From NCBI GenBank assembly GCA_944990035.1, contig CALYLX010000103.1:1-64000 (forward strand): DNA of 64,000 nt. The letters run 5' to 3'. The notes beneath the pieces were generated by a model that was given only the letters and a program-made list of their open reading frames with translations, did no database searches and was not told the DNA's origin. The stretch comes from Clitopilus passeckerianus. Lineage: Eukaryota; Basidiomycota; Agaricomycetes; Agaricales; Entolomataceae. Shown in pieces: positions 62,328 through 64,000 of the stretch. Each line of letters opens with the position of its first letter. The first letter of the stretch is position 1. Made by a program: the position numbers and the translations under genes.

Positions 62328-64000
62328 TCATCTCGTGTGTTCCACATGAATACCAGTCCAGCTCGACCTAGCCGCCCTAATCCTACGTTCCTGCTCCGCG
62401 AACTTGCTTGTATCTAGACTAGTGTCCATGCATCTGAAGGATATCTCCTTGAGATCGTTGAAGTAAAACGGCAATGGTTCCTCGATAAGAGGGTCACCAC
62501 CCACATCCTGCGACTTTGACTGCGATGGGGCTGGGGGATCCAAGATTGAAAGGCCAGAATTGCGGAACCTCGAGAAGACCGTGAGGAAACTTGGGTGTTT
62601 TTCCGGATCAATCTCTACATATTCAAGATTTTCGAGCAAGCCAAAGGATTCCCAGAGGGATACATCCGAAAAAGGTACCTTATATACCAACTTGTTGATG
62701 AATGGACACAGACGAGGTAGCTCCTTGATTAGGTCGGGTGGATAGGAAATGGTGAAATGAAGGTGAGAAGACGTTGAGTTGCAGCTGCCATTGTTTGTAA
62801 AACACAACGATAAACCCCTGACATTGTCTGCGTTGTGGCGTAGAGTAAGAGCACTGCTGAATGAGGCAGATCGGCGGGTGGTGGTTTCTATTAGGCCCAG
62901 CAGCGAGTCGAGATGAGGAGCAGCCCTGACCATGTCATCCCTTAAGCCTCGGCAATTCACGGATGCAGTGGAAGGATACGAAATGGAGTCGAGGAAGAAG
63001 TATGCCACCTGCGCGTCATCGGATATGCTCAAATACCTCAAAGCGGGGAATTGGATTGGCAAATGCAAATTCTTGCACCAGCTGCGATCCTGAAGTGAAA
63101 GTGGTTCGAACACATTCTCGAGGATAAGCCTTTCCAAGTTTTGTAGGTGTTCAAGTACTTTGAGAGTTGATTCCAGGGATGACAATGGTGACGATTGATG
63201 ACTGCGTCGGCCTGGGAGAAAAATTGCTAGGTGGGTGAGGGAGGGAACAAGAGGGGCCTCGGGGGGTTCATAATATCCGTCGAATAATGTCCCGTCATCG
63301 AGGTGAAGAGCCTCTACCTGGGGGTTATGCTCCAGGAAATAACTCATGGACATTCCCAACGGAGATCTAGGGGAGGGAAAGGTGCGTGTACACGATACTT
63401 CAAGAGATCTAAGATGAGGAGCGCCGTCGTTCGTCAAGTTCGAAAGAAACAGGTCGAACTCAGTCTCATCCAGATCCGGCTCGAATATCGGCGACGCGTT
63501 AGTTACGATGATATACCTGGTTCTCGGAAGAAATGTGCTTGCCACTTCAGCCACATGAAGAAGATCGGATTCTTCGAACTCATACAACTCTTCCACGTCA
63601 ACCGCCAGGGTCACGTTCACAGTACCTGCTCGCTCGAACATCTCCTTGGCCACTTCTGGACTGTGCACCGGCAACGGTGCCCAATTCCAAAGAGTTTGGG
63701 AGTTCAAAGCGATGCGACGCCAGCGGGAGCACACCTGTATAATCGACAACCACTGTTCAAACATATCAGCATTGCCAACTCCATCCTCCAGATTCGTCCA
63801 GATTAAGAGTAAGATATCCTCCGGAAGACGTGAGGCAGGGATGATCAAGTTGAGGCGAGAGTTGAGATGAATGATTGATGCCTTAGATTGGGCGATCTGT
63901 GTTTCGTGATATTCGATAGTTTTCAGCAAATTGTTGATTTCTTCATGAATCCCCGCAGAAGCGAGCTGCCTTGCTGCCTTTGTGCTGAATGCATACGTCG
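62328..64000 (-). CDS. F-box protein with LRR-like C-terminus (5' end outside window)
   Basis: Agaricomycete-type F-box protein, a likely SCF substrate adaptor. The frame is open from base 64000, so the start lies beyond the window. The first listed methionine-equivalent (63929) is a TTG and not a real start. A short coiled stretch (ETQIAQSKASIIHLNSRL) is followed by the F-box, ASRLPEDILLLIWTNLEDGV, then QWLSIIQVCSRWRRIALN with NWAPLPVHS. The rest is leucine-rich with beta-strand-like repeats such as SLTHLAIFLPGRRSHQSS, LERLILENVF, ALRYLSISDDAQ and LENLEYVEID. It ends IHVEHTR. The visible part is a single exon of 557 codons. Substrate unknown. Confidence 0.85.
   Translation of the reverse strand, partial: TYAFSTKAARQLASAGIHEEINNLLKTIEYHETQIAQSKASIIHLNSRLNLIIPASRLPEDILLLIWTNLEDGVGNADMFEQWLSIIQVCSRWRRIALNSQTLWNWAPLPVHSPEVAKEMFERAGTVNVTLAVDVEELYEFEESDLLHVAEVASTFLPRTRYIIVTNASPIFEPDLDETEFDLFLSNLTNDGAPHLRSLEVSCTRTFPSPRSPLGMSMSYFLEHNPQVEALHLDDGTLFDGYYEPPEAPLVPSLTHLAIFLPGRRSHQSSPLSSLESTLKVLEHLQNLERLILENVFEPLSLQDRSWCKNLHLPIQFPALRYLSISDDAQVAYFFLDSISYPSTASVNCRGLRDDMVRAAPHLDSLLGLIETTTRRSASFSSALTLRHNADNVRGLSLCFTNNGSCNSTSSHLHFTISYPPDLIKELPRLCPFINKLVYKVPFSDVSLWESFGLLENLEYVEIDPEKHPSFLTVFSRFRNSGLSILDPPAPSQSKSQDVGGDPLIEEPLPFYFNDLKEISFRCMDTSLDTSKFAEQERRIRAARSSWTGIHVEHTR

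Overview
The window looks like nuclear DNA of a filamentous basidiomycete, most likely an Agaricomycete with a wood- or litter-decay lifestyle. Genes are dense and lie on both strands. Most are split by many GT-AG introns of about 48-70 nt. The gene set includes cellobiose dehydrogenase, a chitinase with a C-terminal chitin-binding module, GH95 fucosidase and an Mtr4 helicase. All exon models are hand-read from the sequence, so internal splice sites not stated explicitly are approximate.

Layout: 3' end of a catalase (1-476); MTR4 RNA helicase (+, 958-4645); GH18 chitinase (-, 4901-6975); a long gene-poor stretch; Spg1/Tem1-type GTPase (-, 9377-10382); cellobiose dehydrogenase (+, 11917-15231) followed by an intron-containing tRNA-Gly(GCC) (15425-15506); V-ATPase subunit E (-, 15691-16689); a gene-poor stretch; a divergent cell-wall pair made of a KRE6/SKN1-like GH16 protein (-, 18666-21626) and a multi-pass GT2 glycosyltransferase (+, 22104-25940); F-box protein (-, 27173-29133); medium-chain dehydrogenase (+, 29799-31354); eIF3 subunit l (+, 31583-33954); and a decayed inverted copy of the dehydrogenase (-, 34156-35665).

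The second half holds GH95 alpha-fucosidase (+, 37200-40622); a repeat-bearing gene-free region (40.6-44.2 kb); a Qc-type SNARE (+, 44160-45143); a class I glutamine-amidotransferase-like protein (-, 45391-46331); a large low-complexity membrane-anchored protein of unknown function (+, 46807-49618); a divergent protein kinase (-, 50041-51066); a small cysteine-containing gene candidate broken by one stop (53226-53486); two tandem aldo-keto reductases (-, 53776-56537); an indole-3-glycerol-phosphate synthase joined to a degenerate PRAI-like domain (+, 57050-58558); a Cue1-like CUE protein (-, 59097-59996); an F-box pseudogene; a LINE fragment; and an F-box protein running off the right edge.

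There is housekeeping content (exosome helicase, V-ATPase, eIF3, SNARE, ERAD factor), extracellular and cell-wall carbohydrate chemistry (chitinase, CDH, GH16, GT2, GH95) and small-molecule metabolism (MDR, AKRs, IGPS). The most unusual items are the IGPS protein, which has no GATase and whose PRAI domain has lost its catalytic residues; the inverted dehydrogenase duplication flanking eIF3l with one dead copy; and the small interrupted cysteine gene. No CRISPR, bacterial operon or intact transposon is visible.
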